Of a stretch of 64,000 nt of DNA, positions 1 through 8,825 are shown piece by piece. The translations under genes and the position numbers were made by a program. Positions within the stretch are counted from its first letter, which is position 1. Each line of letters starts with the position of its first letter. Source of the stretch: Streptosporangium carneum. GTDB taxonomy: Bacteria; Actinomycetota; Actinomycetes; Streptosporangiales; Streptosporangiaceae. Location: contig NZ_BSEV01000007.1 of assembly GCF_027922005.1 (NCBI RefSeq), positions 292,829 through 356,828 on the forward strand, given 5' to 3'. The notes beneath the pieces are model-generated. The model made no database searches, had not been told where the DNA came from, and saw nothing but the letters and a program-made list of their open reading frames with translations.

Positions 1-1359
1 TCACATCGCCGCCCTGGCCGCGGCGATCAGGTTGGTCGTGGACCGTCCCGACACCTGGGGCAGGACGACGACCTTCCCCCCGGCCCCGCGCACGGCCTCG
101 GCCTCCGGCAGGTCGGCCGCCGCGTAGTCGCCGCCCTTGACCCACACGGAGGGACGCAGCCGTTCGATCATCGCAGTGGGGGTGTCCTCCTCGAAGACCG
201 CGACGGCGTCCACGCACTCCAGCGCGCGGAGCACCTCGATCCGGTCCTGCTCCCCGACCATGGGACGGCCCGGCCCCTTCAGGCGCCGCACCGACTCGTC
301 GGAGTTGACGCAGACGACCAGCGCGTCGCCCAGCGCCCTGGCCCGGCGCAGCAGGCTGACGTGGCCCGCGTGCAGCAGGTCGAAGCAGCCTCCGGTGGCG
401 ATGAGCCTGCCCCCGGTCGCGCGGACCACCTCGGCGACCTCCAGCGCCGTGCGCGCCCTGTCCGCCAGCGGCGACGCGCGCAGCCTGAGCGCCGCCGCTC
501 CCCCGCCCTCGACGAAGCGCGTCGCCTCCCCGACCCCGGACAGGACGGCCTCCTCGACGGTCGCGCCCTCGCTCAGGGCGAGCGTCGCGGCCCCGGCGAA
601 CCGGTCACCGGCGCCGCAGACGTCCCTGCCCGTCGAGCGGAACGGCGGCGGCACCCGCGCCGACCGGCCCTCCCGCCGCGCGAGCACGGCTCCCCGCGCG
701 CCCAGCGTGACGGCCACCGCCCTCACCCGCAGGGAGCACACGAGGTGGCGGGCCGCCTGGTCGGGCGAGACGTACGGCCTGCCGCCCAGCAGCCGGGCCT
801 CCGCCTCGCTCGGCGTGACCAGCGAGCACCCCGGCGGCGGCGCGGGGCCTCGCGGGTGCGGGTCCCAGACCAGCGGCGCGGACACCTCCCGCAGGACTCC
901 GCCGAGCACCTGCGCGACCCCGAGACCGTAGTCGGACACCAGCACCGCACCCGCGTCCCGCAGGAGGCCGGCGACCCGGCGGGTCCGGTCGCCCTCGGCG
1001 ACCGTCGCGGCCCGCCCGTCGCCGGTGTCGATCCGCAACAGGGTCTGTCCGCGCGCGCGTATCCGGGTCTTGACGCAGGTCGTCCCCGCCGTCGGCAGCC
1101 TGACCACCTCGACCCGTCCGGAGAGCAGCCCCAGCAGGCTCCTGCTCTGCGGATCGTCCCCGAGGGCGGTGACCAGGACCACCTCCGCGCCCGCCTGGGC
1201 GGCGAGCACCGCCGCGAGACCGGCTCCGCCCGGGCGGCGGTGCTCCCGCCCGCCCACGACGACGGGGACCGGGGCGTCGGGGCACAGTCGTTCCGCCTCG
1301 CCCTCGACGTCCACGTCGAGCAACGTGTCCCCGACCACGACGATCGGCCTGGCACTCAT
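1..1359 (-). CDS. hldE: bifunctional heptose-7-phosphate kinase / heptose-1-phosphate nucleotidyltransferase (HldE-like)
   Basis: 452 aa, complete; the TGA stop is the first codon of the window. Residues 1-300 are a PfkB sugar kinase (GDTLLDV start, C-GAGDRFAG catalytic motif). Residues 320-452 are a cytidylyltransferase-fold domain with GGCFDLLHAGHV and a closing RSTTNLI. This is the HldE order, which phosphorylates heptose-7-phosphate at O1 and then nucleotidylates it. The ATG at 1359 overlaps the gmhA stop by 4 bp, so it is the last gene of the leftward operon; a longer frame upstream only shadows gmhA. The domain architecture is clear. Whether the nucleotide is ADP, GDP or CDP cannot be read from the sequence. 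Confidence 0.92.
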   Translation of the reverse strand: MSARPIVVVGDTLLDVDVEGEAERLCPDAPVPVVVGGREHRRPGGAGLAAVLAAQAGAEVVLVTALGDDPQSRSLLGLLSGRVEVVRLPTAGTTCVKTRIRARGQTLLRIDTGDGRAATVAEGDRTRRVAGLLRDAGAVLVSDYGLGVAQVLGGVLREVSAPLVWDPHPRGPAPPPGCSLVTPSEAEARLLGGRPYVSPDQAARHLVCSLRVRAVAVTLGARGAVLARREGRSARVPPPFRSTGRDVCGAGDRFAGAATLALSEGATVEEAVLSGVGEATRFVEGGGAAALRLRASPLADRARTALEVAEVVRATGGRLIATGGCFDLLHAGHVSLLRRARALGDALVVCVNSDESVRRLKGPGRPMVGEQDRIEVLRALECVDAVAVFEEDTPTAMIERLRPSVWVKGGDYAAADLPEAEAVRGAGGKVVVLPQVSGRSTTNLIAAARAAM

Positions 1360-1907
1360 CGGAGGGCCTCCTCCACGGCGTCGCAGAGCATGTGGATCAC
1401 GGCGAGGTGCACCTCCTGCACGGTGGCGGTCTCCTCCGCGGGAACCGCCAGGGCGTCGTCGCAGCACGCGACGAGCGGATTGGGCGCGGGACCGGTCAGC
1501 GCCCAGGTCGCGACGCCGCACTCCCTCGCGGCGTCGGCGGCGGCCAGGACGTTGCGGCTCGCCCCGCTGGTGGAAAGGCACATCAGGACGTCACCCGGCC
1601 TGCCGTGGGCGCGCACCTGGCGGGCGTAGACCTCCTCGGCCCCGAAGTCGTTGCCGATCGCGCTGACGGTCGAGGTGTCGGCGTGCAGCGGGATCGCCGC
1701 GTAGGGCTCCCTGTCGGCCCGGTAGCGGCCGACCAGCTCGGCGGTCAGGTGCTGGGCCTCCGCGGCGGAGCCGCCGTTGCCGCAGACGAGCAGCCTGCCG
1801 CCGCCGGTGAGCACGGCGGCGAGTTTGCGGCCCCACGTGGAGACGACCGCCGCGTCGGCGTCCACCGCGGACAGGGCGGCGCTGAGTCGCGAAAGATGCG
1901 GGTGCAC
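1356..1907 (-). CDS. gmhA: sedoheptulose-7-phosphate isomerase (GmhA, SIS domain)
   Basis: 183 aa single SIS-domain protein, close to the usual ~190 aa of GmhA. CGNGGSAAEAQHL near residue 40 and LSTSGASRNVL near residue 105 are the phosphosugar-binding loops. It converts sedoheptulose-7-phosphate to D-glycero-D-manno-heptose-7-phosphate, the substrate of the downstream kinase. The GTG start at 1907 lies 2 bp after the stop of the GT4 gene and has GGAGG just upstream, inside the end of that gene. The long in-frame extension upstream is an antisense-like shadow. Product and place in the heptose pathway are secure from the family plus neighbours. Confidence 0.92.
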   Translation of the reverse strand: MHPHLSRLSAALSAVDADAAVVSTWGRKLAAVLTGGGRLLVCGNGGSAAEAQHLTAELVGRYRADREPYAAIPLHADTSTVSAIGNDFGAEEVYARQVRAHGRPGDVLMCLSTSGASRNVLAAADAARECGVATWALTGPAPNPLVACCDDALAVPAEETATVQEVHLAVIHMLCDAVEEALR

Positions 1908-1909
1908 GG

Positions 1910-3103
1910 TCAGCCTCCCACCACGGCGATCCCGGCCCTGCGGCCCGTGAGCGCGGCCAGGTAGACGGACTCGGTGCGCGCCGCCACCTTCGGCCAGCCG
2001 TACCTGGACCGGGCGCGCCGCTCGCCCGAGGCCGCGAGCGACGCCCGCAGGTCGGGCCGCTCCAGCAGGTCGCGCAGGGCGCGGGCGAGGACGTGGGGAC
2101 GGCGCGGAGGCACCAGCACCCCGCACCCCGCGACCGTGTCGAGGTGACCGCCGACGGCGGAGGCGACCACGGGGACCCCGCAGGCCATCGCCTCGACCGG
2201 GACCATGCCGAACGGTTCGTACCAGGGCACGGTCACCAGCGCGTCCGCCGAGCGCATGAGCGCGGGGACCTCGGCCCTGCCGACGCTGCCGAGCAGCCGG
2301 ACCCGGTCCGCCAGGCCGTACGCCGCGGCCATGCGGACCAGCCGCCTCGCCTCGTCGTCCTGCGGCGTGCCCCCCGCGACGAGGAGTTCGGCGTCGGGCA
2401 CCCGGCTCAGGGCCTGCACGACGGTCTCCAGGCCCTTGCGGGGAACGACGCGGCCGACGCTGAGCACACGCGGCCTGGGCCCGCGGGGAGCGACGGGTCC
2501 GTCGGGGCTGAAGAGGTCGAGGTCGACGCCGCAGGGCACCACGGCGATCCGGTCCACGGCGACCCCCATCCGCAGCAGCTCGGTCACCTCGTCGCGGCAG
2601 GTGGCGACGACCGCGCAGACCCGCCGCCCGATGCCCGCCTCGGCGGCGATCCGCTCCGGCGGGCTGGTGTCGGCCGAGCCCTGCCAGCGCCGCTTGACCG
2701 TGCCCAGGGCGTGGAAGGTCTGCAGGACCGGGACACCCAGGTCACGGGCGGCCTCCAGCGCCGCCAGCCCGCTCATCCAGAAGTGGGCGTGCACCACGTC
2801 GGGCGGCCTGTCCGCCCACCTCCGCGCGAGGTGCGCGCCGAAGTCGGCCATGTACGGCAGCAGCTCGTCCTTGGGCAGTTCGGCGGCGGGACCCGCGGGG
2901 ACGTGTTCGACGGTCAGCCCGGGTCCGGCGCGGACCGTGTCCGGCTGGGCGGCGGCCGTGCGGCGGGTGTGGACGGTGACCTGGTGCCCCCGTTCGGCGA
3001 GCGCGGCGGCCAGGGCCGCGACGTGGACGTTCTGCCCGCCCGCGTCGACCCCGCCGACGGCCGCGAGAGGGCTCGCGTGTTCCGACACCATGGCGATCCT
3101 CAA
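1910..3103 (-). CDS. GT4-family glycosyltransferase
   Basis: 397 aa, GT-B fold. The N-terminal GGVDAGGQNVHV segment and the C-terminal EPFGMVPVEAMACGVPVVAS segment are the acceptor and NDP-sugar sites of group 1 (GT4) glycosyltransferases. The start is taken as TTG at 3103, with GGAGG 8 bp upstream; it overlaps the GT9 stop by 4 bp (TTGA). Translation from TTG gives LRIAMVSEHASPL, the normal GT4 beginning. Within the heptose operon it probably transfers a sugar onto a glycan or small acceptor. Donor and acceptor are unknown. Confidence 0.88.
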   Translation of the reverse strand: MRIAMVSEHASPLAAVGGVDAGGQNVHVAALAAALAERGHQVTVHTRRTAAAQPDTVRAGPGLTVEHVPAGPAAELPKDELLPYMADFGAHLARRWADRPPDVVHAHFWMSGLAALEAARDLGVPVLQTFHALGTVKRRWQGSADTSPPERIAAEAGIGRRVCAVVATCRDEVTELLRMGVAVDRIAVVPCGVDLDLFSPDGPVAPRGPRPRVLSVGRVVPRKGLETVVQALSRVPDAELLVAGGTPQDDEARRLVRMAAAYGLADRVRLLGSVGRAEVPALMRSADALVTVPWYEPFGMVPVEAMACGVPVVASAVGGHLDTVAGCGVLVPPRRPHVLARALRDLLERPDLRASLAASGERRARSRYGWPKVAARTESVYLAALTGRRAGIAVVGG

Positions 3104-4326
3104 TGGACGTCCTCCTTCGCGAACGCCAGGCGGCCGACCGCCTCGACGACGGCGGCACTCGGCACGGACGACAGGCAGGGATGGCCGGGAACCGGACATG
3201 TCCTGGCCCGGCTGTCCCGGCAGGGGGCGCGCTGGTCGCCGAGCACGACGAAGGGCACCCCGTAGGGAGCCCAGCGGCCCGCGGGGACCACGGGGGCGAA
3301 GAGGCTGACCACGGGGACGCCGACCGCCGCCGCGAGGTGGGCGGGCCCCGTGTTGGCCGCGACGACCACGTCGGCTCCGGCGAGCACCGCCGCGAGTTCG
3401 GCGAAGGTCGTCCTTCCGCCCAGATCCGTGACCGGCCCCCGGGGTCCGCCGTCACCGGTCCCGGCCGCGGCTCCCGCGCCGGCGAGGTCGTGCGATCCCC
3501 GGCCGGTGAGGTCGTGGAACGGGCCCGGCCGTACCGCGCCGCAGGCCACCCTCGCGGTGAGCGCGCGCTCGTCGGAGCCGCCGGTCACCACGACCCGCCA
3601 TCCGGCGCGGACCAGGTCGCGGACCGCCCGCGTCCAGTTGTCCGCGGGCCAGGCCCTGGCCTGGGCGGACACTCCCGGATGCACGACCACGTAGCCGGGC
3701 GGCCCGGTGAGGTGCTCGACCGCGGGCAGCGGACGCCGTACGGCGAGCCTCCCGTCGTCGCCGGGGGGAAGCTCGAATCCCGCCGCGCGGGCCAGGCTCA
3801 GCATGCGCTCGGCCTCGGGCACGTCCACGGTCTCGTCGACGACGTGCCGCACGTCCAGCAGCGAGCCGGGGTAGTCGGCGCAGATCGCGGCGATCACCGG
3901 CACTCCCGCCAGTCTCAGCAGCAGGGCGAGCGGCAGCGGCGACTGGTGGAAGGAGGTGAGGATCAACGCCGTCTCGGGGGCCGTCGCGCGAACCGCCTCG
4001 ATCAGCCGTGCGGCGTGCCCGCCGGTCATCGGCGGCGGCTCGGGGTCGATCCACGGCGTCCGCCACTCCAGCACCCTGGAGACGCAGGGCAGCAGCCCCG
4101 CCGCCGCCCTGCCGTTCGGCCCCGCCAGCAGCACGACCTCCTTCGCGCCGTGGGCGACCGCCCTGATCGCGGGGCCCGCCAGCAGGACGTCGCCCGCGTT
4201 GTCGGTGCGCGTGACCAGAACCGTGCCCTCGACGGCGGCTCCGACGACGGCCTTCAGCGCGCCCGTCACGGTGGCGGGCCCGATGACGGGTGCGGTGAAG
4301 GCGTCCGCCATGAGGAGGCCCCTCAT
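3100..4326 (-). CDS. GT9 (heptosyltransferase-like) glycosyltransferase
   Basis: 408 aa. Near the N-terminus VTRTDNAGDVLLAGPAIRA resembles the RxDxxGDxxLxxPxxxA signature of ADP-heptose:LPS heptosyltransferases. Near the C-terminus GADVVVAANTGPAHLAAAVG and VSLFAPV complete the GT9 donor site. With gmhA, hldE and gmhB alongside, the donor is probably an NDP-heptose. There is no LPS in a Gram-positive, so the acceptor must differ. ATG at 4326 overlaps the GT2 stop by 4 bp; an alternative ATG at 4311 (MADAF) cannot be excluded. An Ala/Gly-rich insert sits near residues 300-330. Confidence 0.88.
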   Translation of the reverse strand: MRGLLMADAFTAPVIGPATVTGALKAVVGAAVEGTVLVTRTDNAGDVLLAGPAIRAVAHGAKEVVLLAGPNGRAAAGLLPCVSRVLEWRTPWIDPEPPPMTGGHAARLIEAVRATAPETALILTSFHQSPLPLALLLRLAGVPVIAAICADYPGSLLDVRHVVDETVDVPEAERMLSLARAAGFELPPGDDGRLAVRRPLPAVEHLTGPPGYVVVHPGVSAQARAWPADNWTRAVRDLVRAGWRVVVTGGSDERALTARVACGAVRPGPFHDLTGRGSHDLAGAGAAAGTGDGGPRGPVTDLGGRTTFAELAAVLAGADVVVAANTGPAHLAAAVGVPVVSLFAPVVPAGRWAPYGVPFVVLGDQRAPCRDSRARTCPVPGHPCLSSVPSAAVVEAVGRLAFAKEDVH

Positions 4327-5357
4327 CGGCGGACCCGCAGTTCCCCGCCGAGGCGGCGCGCGCAGGCCACCGGAGGGATGAGAACGCTCGTGACCGTCAT
4401 CCACCCGATCTCCTCGGTCGTGCGCGGCCCCGGGGCGATGCGGGACCAGGCGAACTCGGCCGTGAGGGCCAGCCAGCCCGCCCCCGCCACCGCCGCGGCG
4501 GCGCGCAGGCCTCCTGTGCCGCGGCCTCGTCCTCCGCTCACGGCCAGACCTCCCGCGAGCAGGCTCAGCAGCCCGAGGCCCGTGGTCAGGGCGTGCCCGC
4601 GCAGCCGTCCCCGGCCGCCGCCGACGGCCGCGCGCCAGCCGGGGCCGTGGACGCGGCGCATCAGCGCGTCGTCGGCGTTGCCGCGCTGCCTGCGGACGCT
4701 GGCCCACGGACCGTCGTCACGGATCGGGTGCCTGGTGACGCGCCTTCCCCTGACGAGCCGGTAACCGGCCGCCAGCGTCCGCAGCGCCAGGTCGGCGTCC
4801 TCCCTGTAGGCGCGGGGGAAACGCTCGTCGAACCCGCCGGTCGCCTCCAGCGCGGCACGCCGGTAGGCCATGTCGGCGGTGATCCACTCGGCGTTCGCCA
4901 GCCCCGCGGTGTGGCGTTCGGCGTCGGTGGGCCTCCTGCCCTCCGGCAGGGGCACCTCGATGCGTCCCTGGCTGCCGCCCACGTCCTCCGGCAGGCCCGT
5001 GAGATCCTCGCGCAACGCCCGCCCCCATCCCGGGGCGGGCACCACGTCGTCGTCGAGGAAGACGACCCACGGCGTCTCCGCGACCCGCCATCCGGCGTTG
5101 CGCGCCGCCGCCGGCCCCCGCCCGCCGGAACGCACCACCCGGATCCCTCGCCCCGTCCCGCCGGGGGAAACGGGGGGCCCGGCGGCCTCCAGGCCCGGCA
5201 GGCCGGGTGTTGCGGCTCCGCGCGGTCCCGCGCCTCGGCCCGTCGCCTCGCCTCCCCCTCGGTCGTCGACCACGACGACGTCCAGATCGGCGTCGAGGGC
5301 CGCCAGGGTCTCCGCGAGGCTGGGTCTGCCGATCGTGGGAATCACCACAGTGATCAT
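4323..5357 (-). CDS. GT2-family glycosyltransferase with C-terminal membrane segments
   Basis: 344 aa. MITVVIPTIGRPSLAETL begins a GT-A fold; VVFLDDDVVPAPGW carries the DxD metal/nucleotide motif; FDERFPRAYREDADLALR matches the acceptor-side ED motif of GT2 enzymes. After residue 255 there are hydrophobic stretches (GLGLLSLLAGGLAV and a second one), suggesting membrane association. ATG at 5357 overlaps the carbamoyltransferase stop by 4 bp. A Gly/Ala/Arg-rich loop of ~40 residues interrupts the domain after the first DD pair. Family confident, substrate unknown. Confidence 0.86.
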   Translation of the reverse strand: MITVVIPTIGRPSLAETLAALDADLDVVVVDDRGGGEATGRGAGPRGAATPGLPGLEAAGPPVSPGGTGRGIRVVRSGGRGPAAARNAGWRVAETPWVVFLDDDVVPAPGWGRALREDLTGLPEDVGGSQGRIEVPLPEGRRPTDAERHTAGLANAEWITADMAYRRAALEATGGFDERFPRAYREDADLALRTLAAGYRLVRGRRVTRHPIRDDGPWASVRRQRGNADDALMRRVHGPGWRAAVGGGRGRLRGHALTTGLGLLSLLAGGLAVSGGRGRGTGGLRAAAAVAGAGWLALTAEFAWSRIAPGPRTTEEIGWMTVTSVLIPPVACARRLGGELRVRR

Positions 5358-6994
5358 GAAGCGAACGCCTCCCCCCTGCGGACCAGGTACGGTCCAAGGG
5401 CCAGCACGTCGACCGGCGCGGAGCCGAAGCACTCGAGGGCGTCGCGCGGGTCGTCGACCATGGGCCGCCCCGCGGTGTTCAGGCTGGTGTTGACCACCAC
5501 GGGAATCCCGGTGCGGGCCTCGAACTCCTCCAGCATCCGGGCCAGCAGCGGATCGACGGCCCGGTCGACGGTCTGGATCCTGGCGGTGCCGTCAACGTGC
5601 ACCACGGCCGGGATCAGCTCGCGCCAGCCCGGGCGCACGTCGTGGACGAACAGCATGTACGGGCTCGACGCCGGTCCCCGGGTGAAGATCTCGCAGGCGC
5701 GTTCCGCCAGCACCATCGGGGCGACAGGACGGAACTGCTCGCGCCCCTTGACGTCGTTGAGCCGCTCGGTGTTGCCCGCCCTGCCCGGGTGGGCCAGCAG
5801 CGAGCGGTGGCCGAGCGCGCGCGGGCCGTACTCCCCCCGTCCCTGGAACCAGGCGACGATCCGGTCGGCGGCCAGCTCGGCGGCGACCGCGGCGGCGAGG
5901 TCGGCGGGCCGCTCGTACGGCACTCGCGCGACCTCCAGCCAGGCGGCCAGTTCTCCGTCGTCCCAGGCTCTGCCCAGGTCCGCGCCGGGCATCGGCGCGG
6001 CGGGCTCGCCGTGGGCCTGGGCCAGGTGCAGCGCCCCGCCCAGCGCGGTCCCCGAGTCCCCCGCCGCGGGCTGCACCCAGATGTCCTCGAACGGACCCTG
6101 CTCCAGCAGCCGGGTGTTGGCCACGCAGTTGAGCGCGACCCCGCCCGCCATCGTCAGGAACCGTTCCCCGGTGCGGGCGTGCAGCCAGCGGGCCAGCTCC
6201 AGCAGCACCTCCTCCAGACGCGCCTGCACGCTGGCGGCCAGGTCGGCGTGCTCGCCGTTCCATGCCTGGCCGGGGCGCAGCGCCTTGGCGTAGCCGCCCC
6301 AGTCGATCGGCTCGACGCGGAAGCCTCCGTCGCCGGTGGGGTGGATCAGCTCGCGCAGTTCCGCCAGGAAGCGCGGCCGCCCGTAGGAGGCCATGGCCAT
6401 GACCTTGTACTCGTCGCTGGAGCGCAGGAATCCCAGGTGCGCGGTGACCTCCTCGTACATCAGCCCGAGCGAGTGCGGCAGTTCCTGGGCGGCCAGCACG
6501 GTCAGCTCGCCGTCGCGGTAGTGCCCGGCCAGGTGCGAGACCGCCTCGCCCCTGCCGTCGCAGACCAGGACGGCCGAGTCCCGGTACGGCGCCGCCAGCC
6601 CCGCGGAGGCCGCGTGCGCCACGTGGTGCGGCACGTACCGCACCTGGGCCGGGTCCAGCCCCGGCAACGCGGTGGCCAGGAAGGCCGGGGCCCGCCGCGC
6701 GTAGGCGGTGCGCAGCTCCTCCCAGCGCTCGTCCAGTCCGCCCTGTCCCGGGCGCACCAGGTCCGGGTCGTAGGAGTAGGCGACGGCGTCCAGGTCCTCG
6801 GGGCGCAGCCCCGCCTGCTTCAGGCACCACGCGGCGGCCTGCTCCGGCAGCTCCCAGGCGGAGAACGGAACCGGGCGCTTGCCGTGCTTGCGGCGGCTGA
6901 AGCGCTCCTCCTCCGCCGCGGCCACCACTTCCCCGTCGACGACCAGCGCGGCGGCCGGATCATGAAAGATCGCGTTTATCCCGAGAAATCTCAT
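5354..6994 (-). CDS. NodU/CmcH-family O-carbamoyltransferase
   Basis: 546 aa, typical for the family. The N-terminus (MRFLGINAIFHDPAAALVVDG, then AAAEEERFSRRKH) is the Kae1-like carbamoyl-adenylate domain; HHVAHAASA supplies metal-binding histidines. The C-terminal domain holds GRGEYGPRALGHRSLLA and VVNTSLNTAGRPM. Such enzymes move carbamoyl from carbamoyl phosphate to a sugar or antibiotic hydroxyl. As first gene of the six-gene operon it may carbamoylate the heptose or another sugar of the glycan, an inference from position. The ATG is preceded by GAGAGG. Confidence 0.93.
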   Translation of the reverse strand: MRFLGINAIFHDPAAALVVDGEVVAAAEEERFSRRKHGKRPVPFSAWELPEQAAAWCLKQAGLRPEDLDAVAYSYDPDLVRPGQGGLDERWEELRTAYARRAPAFLATALPGLDPAQVRYVPHHVAHAASAGLAAPYRDSAVLVCDGRGEAVSHLAGHYRDGELTVLAAQELPHSLGLMYEEVTAHLGFLRSSDEYKVMAMASYGRPRFLAELRELIHPTGDGGFRVEPIDWGGYAKALRPGQAWNGEHADLAASVQARLEEVLLELARWLHARTGERFLTMAGGVALNCVANTRLLEQGPFEDIWVQPAAGDSGTALGGALHLAQAHGEPAAPMPGADLGRAWDDGELAAWLEVARVPYERPADLAAAVAAELAADRIVAWFQGRGEYGPRALGHRSLLAHPGRAGNTERLNDVKGREQFRPVAPMVLAERACEIFTRGPASSPYMLFVHDVRPGWRELIPAVVHVDGTARIQTVDRAVDPLLARMLEEFEARTGIPVVVNTSLNTAGRPMVDDPRDALECFGSAPVDVLALGPYLVRRGEAFAS

Positions 6995-7194
6995 GGACTC
7001 GCCTCTCGTGTGTAACTCGATAACTACCGAGAGAAGCGGTTCTCAAAACTGGAGATGAGGGAAAAGTCCTGGTAAGAGCGTTGAATATCACCAAATATCA
7101 CTCTCTGTGATTTTCACGGCGGGCTGTACGCCTCACCGTGGACCACCCGCCCCGCCCGCGAGAAGCGGGCTGGACAAGCACTCCGGAGGCGCCC
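6995..7194. promoter_or_regulatory. divergent promoter region of the heptose locus
   Basis: About 200 bp between the leftward operon and rightward gmhB. It is much richer in A/T than its surroundings from 7010 to 7130. It holds an inverted repeat ATCAC-N5-GTGAT (7097-7111) and two TATCAC direct repeats just left of it (from 7086 and 7096). GGAGG at 7184-7188 decides the gmhB GTG start. The repeats could be an operator shared by both operons; no known regulator is recognised. Confidence 0.45.
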
Positions 7195-7815
7195 GTGCCG
7201 AACCGCGACCGCCCGGCCGCCGTCCTGTTCGACCGGGACGGCACACTGATCGCGGACGTCCCGTACAACCGCGACCCCGACCTCGTCGCCCCCCTGCCCG
7301 GAGCCCGCCACGCGCTGGACCGGCTGCGCTGGGCGGGCGTGCCGGTGGGGGTGGTCACCAACCAGTCGGGGGTGGCCAGGGGGCTCATCCAGACGCGGGA
7401 GCTGCGCCGGGTGCACGCCCGGGTAGAGGAGCTCCTCGGCCCGTTCGACGTGTGGGCGGTCTGCCCCCACGACGAGGACGACGGATGCGGCTGCCGCAAA
7501 CCCGCCCCCGGGCTCGTGTTCCGGGCGGCGGCCGTCCTCGGGGTGAGCGCCCGCGACTGCGTGCTCATCGGGGACATCGGGCGGGACGTGGAGGCCGCCC
7601 GCGCGGCGGGGGCGCGGGGAATCCTCGTGCCGACCGCGCAGACCCTCGCCCGGGAGATCCAGGACGCGCAGGAGGTCGCCCACGACCTCGCCGACGCCGT
7701 CGACAGGGCGCTGCGCCCCCGCCCTCCGGCGTCGGGGACGGCCCGCGAGAGGGCCGCAGCGGCGAGGGCGGCACGTGAGAGGGCCGCGCGTCCGGAATCG
7801 GAGGCACTTCCGTGA
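7195..7815 (+). CDS. gmhB: D-glycero-D-manno-heptose-1,7-bisphosphate 7-phosphatase (GmhB-like HAD)
   Basis: 206 aa. HAD-IIIA phosphatase: LFDRDGTLIADVPYN at the start (catalytic DxD), TNQSGVARG (motif II), CRKPAPG (motif III) and IGDIGRDVEAA (motif IV). The CPHDEDDGCGCRKP stretch is the zinc-binding insert of GmhB/HisB-N enzymes. It would remove the 7-phosphate between the two HldE steps. GTG at 7195 is chosen because GGAGG lies 6 bp before it; an earlier in-frame GTG at 7138 lacks this. The last ~30 residues are an Arg/Ala-rich tail. The next gene overlaps by 4 bp (GTGA). Confidence 0.88.
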   Translation: MPNRDRPAAVLFDRDGTLIADVPYNRDPDLVAPLPGARHALDRLRWAGVPVGVVTNQSGVARGLIQTRELRRVHARVEELLGPFDVWAVCPHDEDDGCGCRKPAPGLVFRAAAVLGVSARDCVLIGDIGRDVEAARAAGARGILVPTAQTLAREIQDAQEVAHDLADAVDRALRPRPPASGTARERAAAARAARERAARPESEALP

Positions 7816-8795
7816 GAATCCTGCTCTGGCACGTGCACGGGTCGTGGACGACGGCGTTCGTCCAGGGGACCCACGAGTACCTGGTGCCGCTCGTGCCCGA
7901 CCGGGGCCCCGACGGGCGCGGCCGGGCGCGGACCTACCCCTGGCCGGGGACGGTGCGCGAGGTGCCGTGGGACCGGCTCGGCGACGAGGAGGTCGACCTG
8001 GTCGTCCTGCAGCGCCCCCACGAACTGGACCTCGCCGGGCGCTGGCTGCGCAGGCGTCCGGGACGGGACGTGCCCGCCGTCTACGTCGAGCACAACGCCC
8101 CTCCCGGGGACGTCCCGCGCACCCGGCACCCGCTGGCGGAACGCGACGACATCCCGCTGGTCCACGTGACCCACTTCAACGAGCTGTTCTGGGACTCGGG
8201 CAGGGCTCCCGCCCTCGTGGTCGAGCACGGCGTCGTCGACCCCGGGCACCGCTACACGGGCGAACTCCCACGTGTGGGCGTCGTCGTCAACGAGCCGGTC
8301 AGGCGCGAACGGGTCGCGGGCACCGACCTGCTGCCGAGGTTCGCCGCGGCGGCCCCGCTCGACGTCTTCGGCATGAAGGTCACCGGCCTGCCCGACCTGC
8401 TGGGCGTGACCGCCGGAACCTTCGAGGACATGCCCCAGCGCGCGATGCACACCGAGCTCGCCCGGCGGCGCGTCTACCTGCACCCCTACCGGTGGACCTC
8501 GCTCGGCCTGTCGCTGATCGAGGCCATGACGCTCGGCATGCCCGTCGTGGCGCTGGCCACGACCGAGGCCGTCGAGGCGGTCCCCCCCGAGGCGGGGGTG
8601 ATCTCGACCCGTGTCGCCACCCTGACCGACGCGCTGAGGGCGTTCGTCGCCGACCCCGTGCTGGCCCGCAGGTCGGGGGAGGCCGCCCGCGCCGCCGCGC
8701 TCGCCCGTTACGGCCTCGGACGGTTCCTGTCCGACTGGGACCGGGTGTTCGCCCTGGCCACGGACGACATGGCCGGGGCCGGATCGCGAAGGTGA
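7812..8795 (+). CDS. GT4-like glycosyltransferase
   Basis: 327 aa. MRILLWHVHGSWTTAFVQG resembles a GT-B start, and SLGLSLIEAMTLGMPVVALATTEA is the EX7E-like donor site of GT4 enzymes. Shorter than usual (~370-400), mostly through a compact N-terminal domain, but uninterrupted. GTG at 7812 overlaps the gmhB stop by 4 bp, so the two are translationally coupled. Probably another sugar transfer in the heptose pathway; substrate unknown. Confidence 0.82.
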   Translation: MRILLWHVHGSWTTAFVQGTHEYLVPLVPDRGPDGRGRARTYPWPGTVREVPWDRLGDEEVDLVVLQRPHELDLAGRWLRRRPGRDVPAVYVEHNAPPGDVPRTRHPLAERDDIPLVHVTHFNELFWDSGRAPALVVEHGVVDPGHRYTGELPRVGVVVNEPVRRERVAGTDLLPRFAAAAPLDVFGMKVTGLPDLLGVTAGTFEDMPQRAMHTELARRRVYLHPYRWTSLGLSLIEAMTLGMPVVALATTEAVEAVPPEAGVISTRVATLTDALRAFVADPVLARRSGEAARAAALARYGLGRFLSDWDRVFALATDDMAGAGSRR

Positions 8796-8825
8796 CGTGT
8801 GCGATCTCCGGGGTAGGGGGGGCCG

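Noticed and set aside
1..1581. Longer start for hldE at 1581
   Set aside because: The added 74 residues are Arg-rich and read across gmhA; ATG at 1359 with 4-bp overlap is standard.
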